A stretch of 64,000 nucleotides of DNA, taken from Flectobacillus longus (lineage in GTDB: Bacteria > Bacteroidota > Bacteroidia > Cytophagales > Spirosomataceae). The translations under genes were made by a program, and so were the position numbers. Within the stretch, counting starts at the first letter, position 1. Each line of letters begins with the position of its first letter. The notes beneath the pieces are model-generated. The model was not told where the DNA came from and made no database searches. It was given only the letters and a program-made list of their open reading frames with translations. Where the stretch lies: contig NZ_JASHIC010000020.1 of the NCBI RefSeq assembly GCF_030056705.1, forward strand, positions 62,001 through 126,000. Direction: 5' to 3'. This document shows positions 1 to 10,176 of this stretch, piece after piece.

Positions 1-1
1 A

Positions 2-47
2 GAAGATTTGAAAATGAGTAAAATCTAGTACACATTTTCAAATCTTC
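2..47. repeat. Inverted repeat at left edge, possible ggt terminator
   Basis: Two 15-bp arms, GAAGATTTGAAAATG at 2-16 and its exact reverse complement at 33-47, flank a 16-bp loop. The hairpin lies just after the minus-strand gamma-glutamyltransferase stop, so it may end that transcript, but any T-run would lie outside the window. The following 25 bases repeat short TCTTCAAATCTC-like pieces. Confidence 0.5.
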
Positions 48-74
48 AAATCTCTTCATCTTCAAATCTCAAAT

Positions 75-1883
75 CTAATATCCTATCGCAGTGTCGTCTG
101 CTCTTACATCAGCACCACCTTCATATTGGCCATTGGGCAAAAGCAATATACAATCCATACGACCAATCGTGTTCTTTTGTGATTCTATTTTATAACCACG
201 ACCTAATAATTTTTGTAGAGTTTGTGGTGTAAAAGCACCTTCCTCAAATGTTGTGCGGTCGGGAAGCCACTGATGATGAAAGCGTAAAGCATCTACCGCC
301 TGTTGCATATTCATACCATGCTCTACCACATTTAAGAATACTTGGAATACCGAAGTAATAATAGTTGAGCCTCCTGGTGTACCAAGAATCATAAACAATT
401 TTCCATTTTTTTCTACGATTGTAGGAGTCATTGATGACAACATACGCTTATTTGGAGCAATGGCGTTAGCTTCGTTACCTACCAACCCATACGAATTGGG
501 ATGGCCAGGTTTGATAGAAAAATCATCCATTTCGTCATTAAGTAAAAAACCTCCGCCAGCTACTATGACTTTGCTACCGTACGAGTTATTCAAAGTGGTA
601 GTAATAGACACCGCATTACCTTCTTTGTCAGCAAAAGAAGAGTGGGTTGTCTCCATGCTTTCGTAGCCAGGAATAGCGCCACCTGAAACCTTTTTACTAT
701 CTGTAGCCGCATCAAAACTAAAGTCATTCCAACGTTGCTTTAAAAAATCCTGACTTAGCAATTCTTTTTGAGGAACTTTTACAAAATCTGGGTCTCCTAG
801 CCACTTAGCACGGTCGGCAAATACACGGCGTTCGGCTTCAATCATTACTTGAGTAGTAGAATCAGTGTGCCATCCCCATTTTTTTAGAGGATAATTCTCT
901 ACATATTTCAATAGCTGCATCAATGCAATACCGCCTGAAGAGGGAGGAGGCATAGTTATTACTTTCAAATCTTTGTACGTTTCTACAATTGCGTCACGCC
1001 AAACGGCATGGTAATTATCCAAATCTTTTTGTGTGATGATACCACCACCTTTATTCATTTCGGCTAATAAAAGTTTTGCTGTTTCGCCTTCATAAAAACC
1101 CTTACGACCTTCTGCTTGGATACGACGAAGGGTTTTTGCTAAATCTTTTTGGATTAATAGCTCACCTTCTTTCCATTCAGAACCATCAGGCTTTAAAAAG
1201 TATGTTTTGCCAGGATTATATTTCAATAAGTCATCCTTAATTCTATTCAATCCTCGAGCTTCACGTGCTGTAAGTGCTACGCCATTTTCAGCTAAATCAA
1301 TAGCGGGTTGAAGGATTTGTTTCCAAGATAATTTACCAAAACGCTTGTGAGCTTGTTCGAGACCGTCGACAGCACCTGGTGTTCCGCTCGCCAAATGACC
1401 ATACCAGCTTGGCTGACCTGCTTTTACATCCCCTTTTTCGTCAAGATACATATCTCTACTAGCTTTTTCAGGGGCTTTTTCACGATAGTCTAAAGTGTAG
1501 GTATTTCCTTTTTTATCACGAAATACCAAAAAACCTCCACCACCAATATTACCAGCGGCAGGGTGAACCACTGCTAAGGCAAATTGTGTTGCAATTGCTG
1601 CATCGATAGCATTTCCTCCCTTTTTCATGATTTCAACTCCCACCTTTGAAGCTTCTGGGTGAGTAGCTGCTACCATACCATTTTGTGCATAGACAGGTTC
1701 TTTTTTAGCTACAAAAGGAGAGGCGTTGGGGTCGTCATTTAAAAATTGATAAAAACCCTTATTTTCTTTGGCGTTGCTGATAGGGGAGGGCGTATTGCTA
1801 ACTTGTACAGCAGGAGTTTTGCAGCTCCAGATAAGTCCTAAGGTTATCGATGAGAGTAAGATAATGTGTTTAAATTTCATCAT
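75..1883 (-). CDS. ggt: Gamma-glutamyltransferase, lipoprotein
   Basis: Gamma-glutamyltranspeptidase cleaves the gamma-glutamyl bond of glutathione and related compounds by hydrolysis or transfer. Numbered on the longer 611-codon frame, it shows the DYREKAP substrate-binding segment (about 141-147), the autoprocessing TTHSSFAD motif with the N-terminal nucleophile at about Thr421, and the PGGSTIITS loop (about 513). The length fits a proenzyme that self-cleaves into large and small subunits. The frame opens at an upstream TTG, but tandem ATGs at 1883 and 1880 give a good lipoprotein signal (MKFKHIILLSS) with a lipobox ending in Cys, so the mature enzyme is probably periplasmic and lipid-anchored. 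A TATATTTG box on the minus strand at 2086-2093 could be its -7 element; no matching -33 box is visible. Confidence 0.95.
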   Translation of the reverse strand: MMKFKHIILLSSITLGLIWSCKTPAVQVSNTPSPISNAKENKGFYQFLNDDPNASPFVAKKEPVYAQNGMVAATHPEASKVGVEIMKKGGNAIDAAIATQFALAVVHPAAGNIGGGGFLVFRDKKGNTYTLDYREKAPEKASRDMYLDEKGDVKAGQPSWYGHLASGTPGAVDGLEQAHKRFGKLSWKQILQPAIDLAENGVALTAREARGLNRIKDDLLKYNPGKTYFLKPDGSEWKEGELLIQKDLAKTLRRIQAEGRKGFYEGETAKLLLAEMNKGGGIITQKDLDNYHAVWRDAIVETYKDLKVITMPPPSSGGIALMQLLKYVENYPLKKWGWHTDSTTQVMIEAERRVFADRAKWLGDPDFVKVPQKELLSQDFLKQRWNDFSFDAATDSKKVSGGAIPGYESMETTHSSFADKEGNAVSITTTLNNSYGSKVIVAGGGFLLNDEMDDFSIKPGHPNSYGLVGNEANAIAPNKRMLSSMTPTIVEKNGKLFMILGTPGGSTIITSVFQVFLNVVEHGMNMQQAVDALRFHHQWLPDRTTFEEGAFTPQTLQKLLGRGYKIESQKNTIGRMDCILLLPNGQYEGGADVRADDTAIGY

Positions 1884-2095
1884 GATGAAGATTGGTTTTT
1901 TAATTAACAAGGAGTAAGTACTAAGATGTTATACGTTTTCGGAGAGTAGTCAAAAGACCAGACTGTTTTGTTCACATGCTATTTATTTCCTGAAAAATAA
2001 ATTATACCGAATCCGATAAATCATAGACTTTCTGTTTAGTTAAGGTATCATAAAATCTCTTTTTAAAAGATTCCTATATATCCTTCAAATATACA

Positions 2096-2131
2096 AAAAG
2101 CCCAAACTCTTTGAAGAAGTTTGGGCTTTAA
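2096..2131 (-). terminator. Rho-independent terminator
   Basis: Stem AAAGCCCAAACT paired with AGTTTGGGCTTT around a short loop, followed on the minus strand by a T-run. It lies directly downstream of the minus-strand coiled-coil gene and probably ends its transcript. Confidence 0.7.
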
Positions 2132-2159
2132 TTTCAATACAAAAGTGTTTTGATTGCTA

Positions 2160-3380
2160 TTACAGAATTTTATAAATATCAACAGAGTCAATTTTGTCTT
2201 TCAACTCTTTGATATTGATACTCGATTTGATTGCGGCATCCTTCTTTTTCTTTTTAGAAGTCAAATCTTTAATCAAGTCATCATAAACCATTTGGGCATT
2301 TTTTTCGCCAACGGCTTCGATAATATTATTGCCTTTAGCCACATTAATAGCCTGCTTTACTTGGTCAAAATAACGAGTTTCGAGGTCGAAATAATTATCA
2401 TGAATACCTACAAAACGATTACAAAGTGATTGCAAATAATCTAGATTGTTATTGACATGTCGTACATCTAACTCTGACTGCAACAACTCCCCAAGATTCA
2501 CTTTACCGTCTTTCCCTACATACTTCTTCTCAATTTCTGTAGTTTTTTTACGCATCAATTCTGGCGTAAATTCCCCCATTACATAATTGAAATAGTCATC
2601 AATTGTTTCATCTCCACGAATCTCTCTTGGGTTGAAGCCTATCTTCTGACCGTCTTTTTTGAATTTTTCCAAGACATCAAGTTGTAGGGTTTCCAATAGG
2701 GTAACCGTTTGTGAACTCGAAGTTGCGTTGGTTAGGTTAGCTTTGTCCAAAGCATTATAAAAACCTGTATAACGTTGAAGTTCTTTTTCAAACTCCTTGA
2801 TTTTATCAAAGTTTACTTTTTTGTCTTGCACACCTGCTGCGTAAGCCACATTTACAGCCGCTGTCGAAAGATTCACCGCTTGCGAAGCATACGGAATCAA
2901 ACCCACGATAGGGCTATCCTTCAAGCTTTTTAAAACAGTGACAAAGCGCTCATTTTTTTCTTTTTTATCAAAAATCGCTTTGTTTTGAGCTGTTTTCAAA
3001 ATAACCTCCTCAAAAGAAAAGCCTAAGGGACCTTTTTCAACACTACTGAGTTTTTTGATATAACCTTGATAATCTTGATTGATTACCTGCGACTTTAGGT
3101 CAATAATATCATCGCTTAAAATTTTATATACCTCAGCACTTTTGACCAAGTTAGTACGGATTTTTTCCCACTTTGTACGGTCAGTAAGTGATTGATTTTT
3201 AGAAATATCGTTCAAAGAAACACTTTGTAACTCGATACGTCCTTTGAGGTTTTCATTTTCGTTTTGCAGCTTAACCAGATTATTCTGAATGTTGACAATC
3301 AAGGAATCAGAATAAATTTGAGCGTTAATAGTTGTTGTTAAGCCAAAGAGGATCAAAAAAAGGAATGAGAATGTTTTCAT
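2160..3380 (-). CDS. Secreted coiled-coil protein of unknown function
   Basis: A 406-residue protein with a clear Sec signal peptide (MKTFSFLFLILFGLTTTINA, then QIYS), so exported to the periplasm or beyond. After the signal a heptad-like segment (about residues 25-110, rich in L, N, E and K) predicts a coiled coil. The rest is lysine- and glutamate-rich and mostly helical, with another charged stretch near the C terminus (TSKKKKKDAAIKSS). I recognise no catalytic motif or named family. It stands alone with its own terminator and a roughly 930-bp gap upstream. The reading frame is convincing from length, signal peptide and codon use, but the function is unknown. Confidence 0.8.
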   Translation of the reverse strand: MKTFSFLFLILFGLTTTINAQIYSDSLIVNIQNNLVKLQNENENLKGRIELQSVSLNDISKNQSLTDRTKWEKIRTNLVKSAEVYKILSDDIIDLKSQVINQDYQGYIKKLSSVEKGPLGFSFEEVILKTAQNKAIFDKKEKNERFVTVLKSLKDSPIVGLIPYASQAVNLSTAAVNVAYAAGVQDKKVNFDKIKEFEKELQRYTGFYNALDKANLTNATSSSQTVTLLETLQLDVLEKFKKDGQKIGFNPREIRGDETIDDYFNYVMGEFTPELMRKKTTEIEKKYVGKDGKVNLGELLQSELDVRHVNNNLDYLQSLCNRFVGIHDNYFDLETRYFDQVKQAINVAKGNNIIEAVGEKNAQMVYDDLIKDLTSKKKKKDAAIKSSINIKELKDKIDSVDIYKIL

Positions 3381-4308
3381 CGTGCTTTACCAGAAATAGT
3401 TTTGGAATTTTCCCATCAAGAACGGAATGCCTATTAATTAATTGTCAAAGGTCTAAATTCCCTAGTAATTTTTATCTTGCTTTATCAAGTATTCTTATAT
3501 TGATTATAAGATAAAATGGAAAAATTATATTTTGTGGCTGTTCTAATACTTTATAAATGATAATTGTTTGAAAGACATATTCCTTAAAACAAGGTCATAA
3601 TTTGGCAATTTCCAAATTCCAAATGGGAGAGAAATATCTCTTTATACTTAACGATTAGATAAACGTTTTTTGTTCACTCTATAAGAATGTTTTAGTAAAT
3701 GGATTCTAAAATAAGGATAGTTAGAGCTAATGTCGCATTCGTCGCATCTATTTTGAGTATAATTAAGTGACTGTTATTTAACCATTTCCTTAAAAATAAA
3801 ATATTTTTAGGCATTAAATAGAAAGTAGAATGCCTAGGAAAAAGTAATAATATATTTGGGCAAAGTTATTATTGGTAAAATAAAATTTGTCCAAAAGGAG
3901 AATTGATTAATTTCTTGAAGGTAAAGGTATAAAATTACCCCGACAGAAATTAAAAAGCAGTACTGCCCCTCAAAAATGATTCTAAATAAAATACAATTAT
4001 ATTTGTTTATGCAAAAAACTTGGAATACCTTTGTGCCTGTTATACAAAAACATCCGCACGTCTCTGTGTTCGCTTCTTGGCATGAAGCAATTTCCAATCT
4101 CGAACTGTTATCAGTTTAAATCGGTTTCTCCAGAGCTTTAACGGATGTTTCGGGCATCATTAAAGCAAATTTTAACAATCACAATTTTGTCGTTTTTGAC
4201 CAAGCCATAGATAGGGATTCTTACCATTCTGTTCGGGACGAATGAATGGATGACATCTCTGATGCCTTGTAACTAAGGTTACGTCAATTACCGACATTTC
4301 GAAAAACA
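3381..4308. other. Intergenic region with long leader of the helicase gene
   Basis: No convincing gene in 930 bp. The only sizable frame, 3834-4097 on the minus strand, is rich in C, F and I and looks non-coding. A hairpin with arms AGGCATT/AATGCCT sits near 3809-3836. The right part holds a strong promoter (4002-4033) and a roughly 270-nt untranslated leader ahead of the DEAD-box helicase. A 36-codon frame starting at ATG 4010 overlaps the promoter and is probably chance. Confidence 0.6.
4002..4033 (+). promoter_or_regulatory. Bacteroidota-type promoter for the DEAD-box helicase
   Basis: TTTG at 4002-4005, a 20-bp spacer, then TACCTTTG at 4026-4033. This matches the Bacteroidota sigma-ABfr consensus (TTTG at -33, TAnnTTTG at -7) in both boxes. 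Predicted transcription start is near 4040, giving a leader of about 270 nt before the ATG at 4309. Confidence 0.6.
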
Positions 4309-6078
4309 ATGAGTCAATTATTAAGATTCGACGAACTTTCATTATCACAAGAAGTTCAACAAGCGGTAGCAGATATGGGTTTTGAGACAGCGTCTCCAAT
4401 TCAATCTGAGGCAATTCCATTTATTCTTGAAGGTCGCGATGTAATCGGGCAGGCACAAACAGGTACAGGTAAAACAGCTGCTTTTGGTATTCCAATTGTA
4501 GAAAAAGTGGTTCCTTTCGAAAAAGTAGTTCAAGGTTTGGTTCTTTGTCCTACTCGTGAGTTGGCGGTTCAAGTAACAGAAGAATTAAAGAAACTTGCAA
4601 AGCATAAAAAAGGTGTTTGGGTAACTACTGTTTATGGTGGTGACTCTATCGAACGCCAAATCAAATCTTTGAAGGCTGGTGCAAACATTGTTGTTGGTAC
4701 TCCTGGTCGTGTAATTGACTTGATTGAGCGTCGTGCCTTAAAACTAGAAAATGTAAGTAAAGTAGTTCTTGACGAAGCTGATGAAATGTTAGACATGGGC
4801 TTTAGAGAGGACATTGAAAGCATTTTACAAGAAACTCCAGAAGAACGTCAAACTATTTTCTTCTCAGCAACTATGTCGAAGCCTATTATGGCCTTGACTT
4901 CTCGTTATCAAAACGATCCTAAATTGGTGAAAGTTGTGAAGAACGAAATTACTAACGCCAATATCGAACAACTTTACTATGATGTAAAAGGGAAAGCGAA
5001 AATGGAAGTTATGACTCGTTTGATGGATTTCTATTCAGTAAAATTAGCATTGGTATTCTGTAATCAGAAGAAAAGAGTTGACGAAGTAGTAGAAGAGTTG
5101 CAATTGCGTGGTTACGCTGCTGAAGGTCTTCATGGTGACTTGCGTCAAGCTCAACGTACTAATGTAATGTCTAAATTCCGTTCGGGTGTTGTAAACGTAT
5201 TGGTTGCAACAGACGTAGCGGCTCGTGGTTTGGACGTAGATGACGTAGATGCAGTATTTAACTATGATGTACCTTTAGACGAAGAGTATTATGTACACCG
5301 TATTGGTCGTACAGGTCGTGCTGGTAAATCTGGTAAGGCATTTACAATGATTGTTGGTGCTGAGCGTAACCGTCTTCGTGAAATCATGAATTACACTAAA
5401 GTGAAAATTGACAAAGGTGTAATTCCTTCATTCTCGGATGTAGTAGGAGTGAAAAAAGGAATGTTTATCGATCGTGTACGTGGCGCTATTGCTGATGGTG
5501 ATTTAGAATTATTCGAAGATGTATTACAGGCATTGCACCATGCAGGTTATTCTACTGAACAAGTAGTTTCTGCTTTGGTAAAAATGAATATGGGTGTCTC
5601 GAAAAATGAATTTGCTGACGAAAATCTAAGCGGTGAATTTGATCGTCGTGATCGTTTTAACAATAAAGATAGAGACAATAGTGGTCGTCGTGGTGAAGGA
5701 CGTTTTGAAAGAGGTGGTCGTGATGATCGCCGTGGCGGACGTCCAGAGCGTGGTGACAGCAGAGATAGAGGTAGTCGTTCTGAAGACAGAGGGCCGCGTT
5801 CAGACAAACAAGGTCGTCCTTACCGTCGCGATGCAAACATGGTAAGAATGTTTGTTAATATTGGTTTTAACGAGAAAATCTCTCCAGCGAATATCGTAGG
5901 TGCATTTGCAGGTGAATCTGGAATTCCAGGTAACGTATTGGGTCAAATTGACATCTTTGACAAATACTCTTTTGTTGACGTTCCGAAAGAATTTGCAAAC
6001 ACTGTATTGAACCGTATGGAAGGAGCTTCTATCAAAGGTAAAAAAGTGAATGTAGAGATTGCGAAGCCTAATAACTAA
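4309..6078 (+). CDS. DEAD-box ATP-dependent RNA helicase with DbpA-type RNA-binding domain
   Basis: ATP-dependent RNA helicase of the DeaD/CsdA type, acting on structured RNA in ribosome assembly, mRNA decay or cold adaptation. All core motifs are present: Q motif ASPIQSEAIP (28-37), Walker A AQTGTGKT (49-56), PTRELAVQ (81-88), DEAD (155-158), SAT (186-188), and the second RecA domain with TDVAARGLD (301-309) and HRIGRTGR (330-337). A basic arginine- and glycine-rich linker (about 445-508) precedes a DbpA-like C-terminal RNA-binding domain (about 510-585). At 589 residues it has the usual DeaD length. The gene is monocistronic, with its own promoter, long leader and strong terminator. Genes named deaD, csdA and rhlE overlap in this phylum, so no symbol is assigned. 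Confidence 0.95.
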   Translation: MSQLLRFDELSLSQEVQQAVADMGFETASPIQSEAIPFILEGRDVIGQAQTGTGKTAAFGIPIVEKVVPFEKVVQGLVLCPTRELAVQVTEELKKLAKHKKGVWVTTVYGGDSIERQIKSLKAGANIVVGTPGRVIDLIERRALKLENVSKVVLDEADEMLDMGFREDIESILQETPEERQTIFFSATMSKPIMALTSRYQNDPKLVKVVKNEITNANIEQLYYDVKGKAKMEVMTRLMDFYSVKLALVFCNQKKRVDEVVEELQLRGYAAEGLHGDLRQAQRTNVMSKFRSGVVNVLVATDVAARGLDVDDVDAVFNYDVPLDEEYYVHRIGRTGRAGKSGKAFTMIVGAERNRLREIMNYTKVKIDKGVIPSFSDVVGVKKGMFIDRVRGAIADGDLELFEDVLQALHHAGYSTEQVVSALVKMNMGVSKNEFADENLSGEFDRRDRFNNKDRDNSGRRGEGRFERGGRDDRRGGRPERGDSRDRGSRSEDRGPRSDKQGRPYRRDANMVRMFVNIGFNEKISPANIVGAFAGESGIPGNVLGQIDIFDKYSFVDVPKEFANTVLNRMEGASIKGKKVNVEIAKPNN

Positions 6079-6098
6079 GCATTCAATTCATATCAATT

Positions 6099-6129
6099 AA
6101 AGGCCGCTGTGTAAACAGCGGCCTTTTTT
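6099..6129 (+). terminator. Rho-independent terminator after the helicase
   Basis: Perfect 12-bp stem AAAGGCCGCTGT/ACAGCGGCCTTT with a GTAA loop, followed by a T-run. It lies 20 bp after the helicase stop codon. Confidence 0.92.
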
Positions 6130-7041
6130 ATTTTCTATACTTTTAGCTATACTTCTTAAAGAAAAAAAATGAAGTAAAATATGGTTATTTTGTTTAAAAT
6201 TATGATTATTTTTATTGAAATATTCGCCTATTGCCTTTTTTGAACTATTGTAGGCTCAATAAAATAAAGTTTTATTTTAGCTAAATATGACTCTGTTTTT
6301 TATTTGGTAAAAATAGATACTTGTAAAATATACCATTGATTTTATTGAACTGAGTAGAATTATATTTTGAATTAAGTATAAATGCTTATGCTTGGAGAAT
6401 TGTTCTTGAGTACACCAAATGTCGACAAAGAAGTGATAATTATCGATTTGTTTCAGCTAATTATATATCTGACTACTAAAAATAGAGTCAAAAATATAAT
6501 AAAAGTTATTTTTCATTGCATTTTTAGAACAATTTTAAATAAGTGGCATATAAATAATTGTTAAACTAATTGTTAATGTATAATTTCACCTCAGTTTAGA
6601 AAATCAAACACATACAGAATCAAACTAAAGTCAGTTTCAATCATCAACAAATTATATTCCGTTTACTGCATGAAAGAGAGAATTCTATAACATGCTCCTA
6701 CAAATCTTTGAGCATGTTAAAAATGCTTCAAAGTAGGCTTAATGTATCACCTTAACTGTTACAAAAGCTTCTCAATTGTTTTGATACTATATTCCAGATA
6801 AGTTCGGTCTTTGTTGACACAATCAAAGATACCTTAACCTGTACTTATTATTCCTTAGTATCAATTCCCCAAGTCATAAAAACTGGCAAAGCTATTTCAT
6901 TCACCATTTGATGTAGCATTGATTACTCGTTGGTGTCAACGTAGTGTTTTTTGCCTCTCTTTACATTTTGGATTTAGTTTTAATAAATATAAATCAACAA
7001 TTGTCAGGTAAAAACGTCAACAAGTAAAACCCTTTTATTGC
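6130..7041. other. Long AT-rich intergenic region before the SusC gene
   Basis: About 910 bp with no convincing gene. The frame at 6382-6564 is AT-rich, hydrophobic and probably chance. The right half must contain the susC promoter, but I find no exact TAnnTTTG box; the nearest is TACATTTT near 6962. Several short TTG- and TTAA-rich stretches (6530-6590, 6770-6840) could be regulator sites but show no clear symmetry. No regulator gene adjoins the SusC/SusD pair. Confidence 0.5.
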
Positions 7042-10000
7042 ATGAAAAAGAGACTTCTACTTACCATGCTGTTAGTGTTTTCTGCGAGCATAATCTTTGC
7101 TCAAAGCAAAATAACAGGTAAAGTCACAATGGCCGAAAATGGCTCAGATCTTCCAGGAGTTAGTGTATCTGTGAAAGGTACAACTCGTGGTACAACCTCA
7201 GCTGGAAATGGTAATTATACCATCAATGCTTCTCCAAACGAGACCTTGGTATTTACTTTTGTAGGTTTCAAGCCACTCTCAATCAAAGTTGGTAACCGTT
7301 CTGTCATCGATGTTCAGTTAGAATCAGATGTTTCTGAGTTGAGCGAAGTAGTAGTAATGGGTTACGGTTCACAAAGTAAAAAAGTGATTACTGGTGCTGT
7401 AACATCCGTTTCTGGTAAAGAAATTGCTACTCAACCAGTTCAATCATTTGACCAAGGTTTACAAGGTCGTGTTTCTGGTGTGAATATCACAACACCAAAC
7501 GGTGTATTAAATAACGCTCCAGTTATTCGTGTACGCGGTACATCTTCAATCAACCAAAGCTCGTCGCCTTTGATTGTAATTGATGGTATGCCAATCAACT
7601 CTGGTGATGTTTCGGCAGGTGGTTATACTGTGAACAACCCTCTAGGTGATATTAACCCATCTGATATTGAATCAGTTGAAATTTTGAAAGATGCTTCAGC
7701 TACTGCTATCTACGGTTCAAGAGCTGCTGCAGGTGTAATGTTGATTACTACGAAAAAAGGTAAAGAAGGTAAAGCTAAATTGACTTACGATGCTTGGGTT
7801 GGTGCTACAGAAACATTCAGAAGATTCAAAATGTTAGATGCTCAACAATTTATGGATATCAAGAATGAAGCCTCTAGAAATGCTGGCTTGGCTGATCAAT
7901 TCTTCCCTTCTTACAATGCAGATGGTAGCTTGGTAAATACAAACTGGTACGACTATATCTATCAAACTGGTTATTCGCAAAGCCACAACTTGAGCTTGAA
8001 TGGTGGTAACAAAGATACGAAATACTCGTTCTCAGTAGGTTACACAGATCAAAACGGTATGTTGAAGAAAAACACATTTAGCCGTATGACTGGTCGTATG
8101 AATATTTCTCACCGTTTGACAGACTTTATCACAATTGGTTCGAATATTACTTATGCTAATTCATTCAACCAAGCACCTAACACTGGTACTACTGGGGCAT
8201 TCTCAACAGGTGGTTTAGGTCGTTTGCCATTGGTATTGGCGCCAAACGTAGCACCATACAATGCTGATGGTTCATATAACATCAACAGATCAGCTAACAA
8301 TTTAGGACTTGGAGCAAACAAAGTTGGTCCTGGTGGTTATTATAACCCGCTTCCAGATTTGGATTTGAGTAAATTTACTTCGGAAAATGCTCACTTGATT
8401 GCTAACATTTTTGCTGATTTCAAATTGTACAAAGGTTTGGTATTCAGAACGTCTTACGGTATGGATAACACTCAAATTGAAGATATTCAATTCTCAAACC
8501 CAATCCATGGTGAGGCAGGTACTACAAACGGTTCTGCTTATAACACATACACTAATATCAAGCAGTGGAACTGGCAAAACTATTTGACGTATGATTTCAA
8601 CGTTGATAAAAACAACTTTACTGTTGTAGTTGGTACTGAAGCACAAAAATTCACTATCAACCGTTGGGGTGCTGGTCGTACAGGAGTATCTGATCCATTC
8701 TTTACTTCATTCCAAGGTAGCTTTGTAAACAACGTAGTAGGTAGCAACTACCAATCACAAAACGGTCTGTTGTCTTACTTCGGTCGTTTGAACTATGACT
8801 TCGACAAGAAATACTTAGCTTCGTTTACATTACGTAGTGATGGTTACTCTGCTTATGCAGTAGGTAACAAATGGGGTAGTTTCCCTGGAGCATCATTAGG
8901 ATGGCGTTTATCAGAAGAAGCTTTCTGGAAAGGTTCTTCAATCAGCAATACAATCAATGAATTGAAATTGCGTGGTAGCTGGGGTCGTGTAGGTAATACA
9001 GGTGTAAGTGATTTCGCTTCTTTGAGTTTATTTGGTTCTGGTTTATATGGTTCTACTCCAACATGGGCATTTGCACAAGCAGGTAACCCTAACTTGAGAT
9101 GGGAACAAAGTACTAAAGTTGACGTAGGTATTAGCTATGGTTTGTTTAAAGATCGTATCACTGGTGAATTGAACTACTACCAAAACAATATCACAGACCT
9201 AGTATTGGCTGAGCCACAAGCTCCTTCACGTGGTGTACCAAACAACTCAATTAACACAAACGTTGGTTCGATGGTGAATAAAGGTTTCGAATTTACGATG
9301 AACGCTTTAGTGTTAGAGAAGAAAGACTTTACTTGGAATGCTAACTTCAATATCTCAACAAACTCAAACGAAGTATCAGCCTTAGCAAACAACAATGCAG
9401 ATATTATTGCATCAACTGGTGGTTTGGAAAGTTCTAACATCGTTCGTGTAGGTTATCCTGTTGGTAGTATTTTCGTAATCGAAACAAGAGGAGTTAACCC
9501 TGCAAACGGTCAACGTATTTTTGTAAATGCTAAAGGTGAGGAAGTACAATATAACCATGCTGCAAACAGTAGTAATAGATGGACTTATGTAAAAGACGGT
9601 TCTGTAGCACCAGCAATTACTGGTTCTGACAGAGTAGTTTGGGGTACTGGTATGCCTACTTTCTTCGGTGGTTTGGATAATACATTTAAGTATAAGCAAT
9701 TTGATTTGGGCATTTTCATGCAATTCTCAGGTGGTAATTATATCTATAATGGTACTAAAGCTGGTTTGCGTGATCAACGTGCATGGAACAACCACGCAGA
9801 AATCTTGAATCGTTGGCAAAAAGCTGGAGATGTTACTAACATCCCACGTTTAGTATTTGGTGATAACATTTCTAACGGTTCTGCAAACCCTATTTCTGAG
9901 AACGTAGAAAAAGGAGACTTCCTTCGTATGCGTAACATCTCTTTGGGTTATACTTTCAAGAAAGGTTTGTTAGAAAAAGCAAAAATTTCAAGTGCTAGAT

Positions 10001-10158
10001 TGTATGCTCAAGTACAAAATGCTTTCTTGATTACTGGCTACACTGGTGCTGACCCTGAAATTTCAACTAACCGTGGTTCTAATATTGCTCCAGGTGTTGA
10101 CCGTAACTCTACGCCTCAAGCGCGTACTTACACAGTAGGTCTTTCGGTTAATTTCTAA
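7042..10158 (+). CDS. SusC/RagA-family TonB-linked outer-membrane transporter
   Basis: A TonB-dependent outer-membrane beta-barrel that imports oligosaccharides, peptides or similar large nutrients together with a SusD-type surface lipoprotein. Signal peptide MKKRLLLTMLLVFSASIIFA, then a carboxypeptidase-regulatory-like domain (about 22-105, ITGKVTMAENGSDLPGVSV). Next come the plug with the SusC signature (VIRVRGTSSINQSSSPLIVIDG, given here in part: IRVRGTSSINQSSSPL) and ESVEILKDASATAIYGSRAA, then a long barrel ending in the aromatic LSVNF. Its 1038 residues are normal for the family. The susD-like gene starts 18 bp downstream, so they are co-transcribed. The substrate cannot be read from sequence; the dipeptidyl peptidase that follows makes a peptide substrate possible. 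Confidence 0.95.
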   Translation: MKKRLLLTMLLVFSASIIFAQSKITGKVTMAENGSDLPGVSVSVKGTTRGTTSAGNGNYTINASPNETLVFTFVGFKPLSIKVGNRSVIDVQLESDVSELSEVVVMGYGSQSKKVITGAVTSVSGKEIATQPVQSFDQGLQGRVSGVNITTPNGVLNNAPVIRVRGTSSINQSSSPLIVIDGMPINSGDVSAGGYTVNNPLGDINPSDIESVEILKDASATAIYGSRAAAGVMLITTKKGKEGKAKLTYDAWVGATETFRRFKMLDAQQFMDIKNEASRNAGLADQFFPSYNADGSLVNTNWYDYIYQTGYSQSHNLSLNGGNKDTKYSFSVGYTDQNGMLKKNTFSRMTGRMNISHRLTDFITIGSNITYANSFNQAPNTGTTGAFSTGGLGRLPLVLAPNVAPYNADGSYNINRSANNLGLGANKVGPGGYYNPLPDLDLSKFTSENAHLIANIFADFKLYKGLVFRTSYGMDNTQIEDIQFSNPIHGEAGTTNGSAYNTYTNIKQWNWQNYLTYDFNVDKNNFTVVVGTEAQKFTINRWGAGRTGVSDPFFTSFQGSFVNNVVGSNYQSQNGLLSYFGRLNYDFDKKYLASFTLRSDGYSAYAVGNKWGSFPGASLGWRLSEEAFWKGSSISNTINELKLRGSWGRVGNTGVSDFASLSLFGSGLYGSTPTWAFAQAGNPNLRWEQSTKVDVGISYGLFKDRITGELNYYQNNITDLVLAEPQAPSRGVPNNSINTNVGSMVNKGFEFTMNALVLEKKDFTWNANFNISTNSNEVSALANNNADIIASTGGLESSNIVRVGYPVGSIFVIETRGVNPANGQRIFVNAKGEEVQYNHAANSSNRWTYVKDGSVAPAITGSDRVVWGTGMPTFFGGLDNTFKYKQFDLGIFMQFSGGNYIYNGTKAGLRDQRAWNNHAEILNRWQKAGDVTNIPRLVFGDNISNGSANPISENVEKGDFLRMRNISLGYTFKKGLLEKAKISSARLYAQVQNAFLITGYTGADPEISTNRGSNIAPGVDRNSTPQARTYTVGLSVNF

Positions 10159-10176
10159 TTTTAAATTGATTATACG

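Noticed and set aside
3834-4097. 87-codon minus-strand frame
   Set aside because: AT-rich, rich in C, F and I, no plausible domain, and it overlaps the helicase promoter.
5547-5807. 86-codon minus-strand frame rich in Arg, Ser and Pro
   Set aside because: Antisense image of the helicase's Arg/Gly-rich linker.
6382-6564. 60-codon plus-strand frame
   Set aside because: AT-rich and low-complexity; no start context or family.
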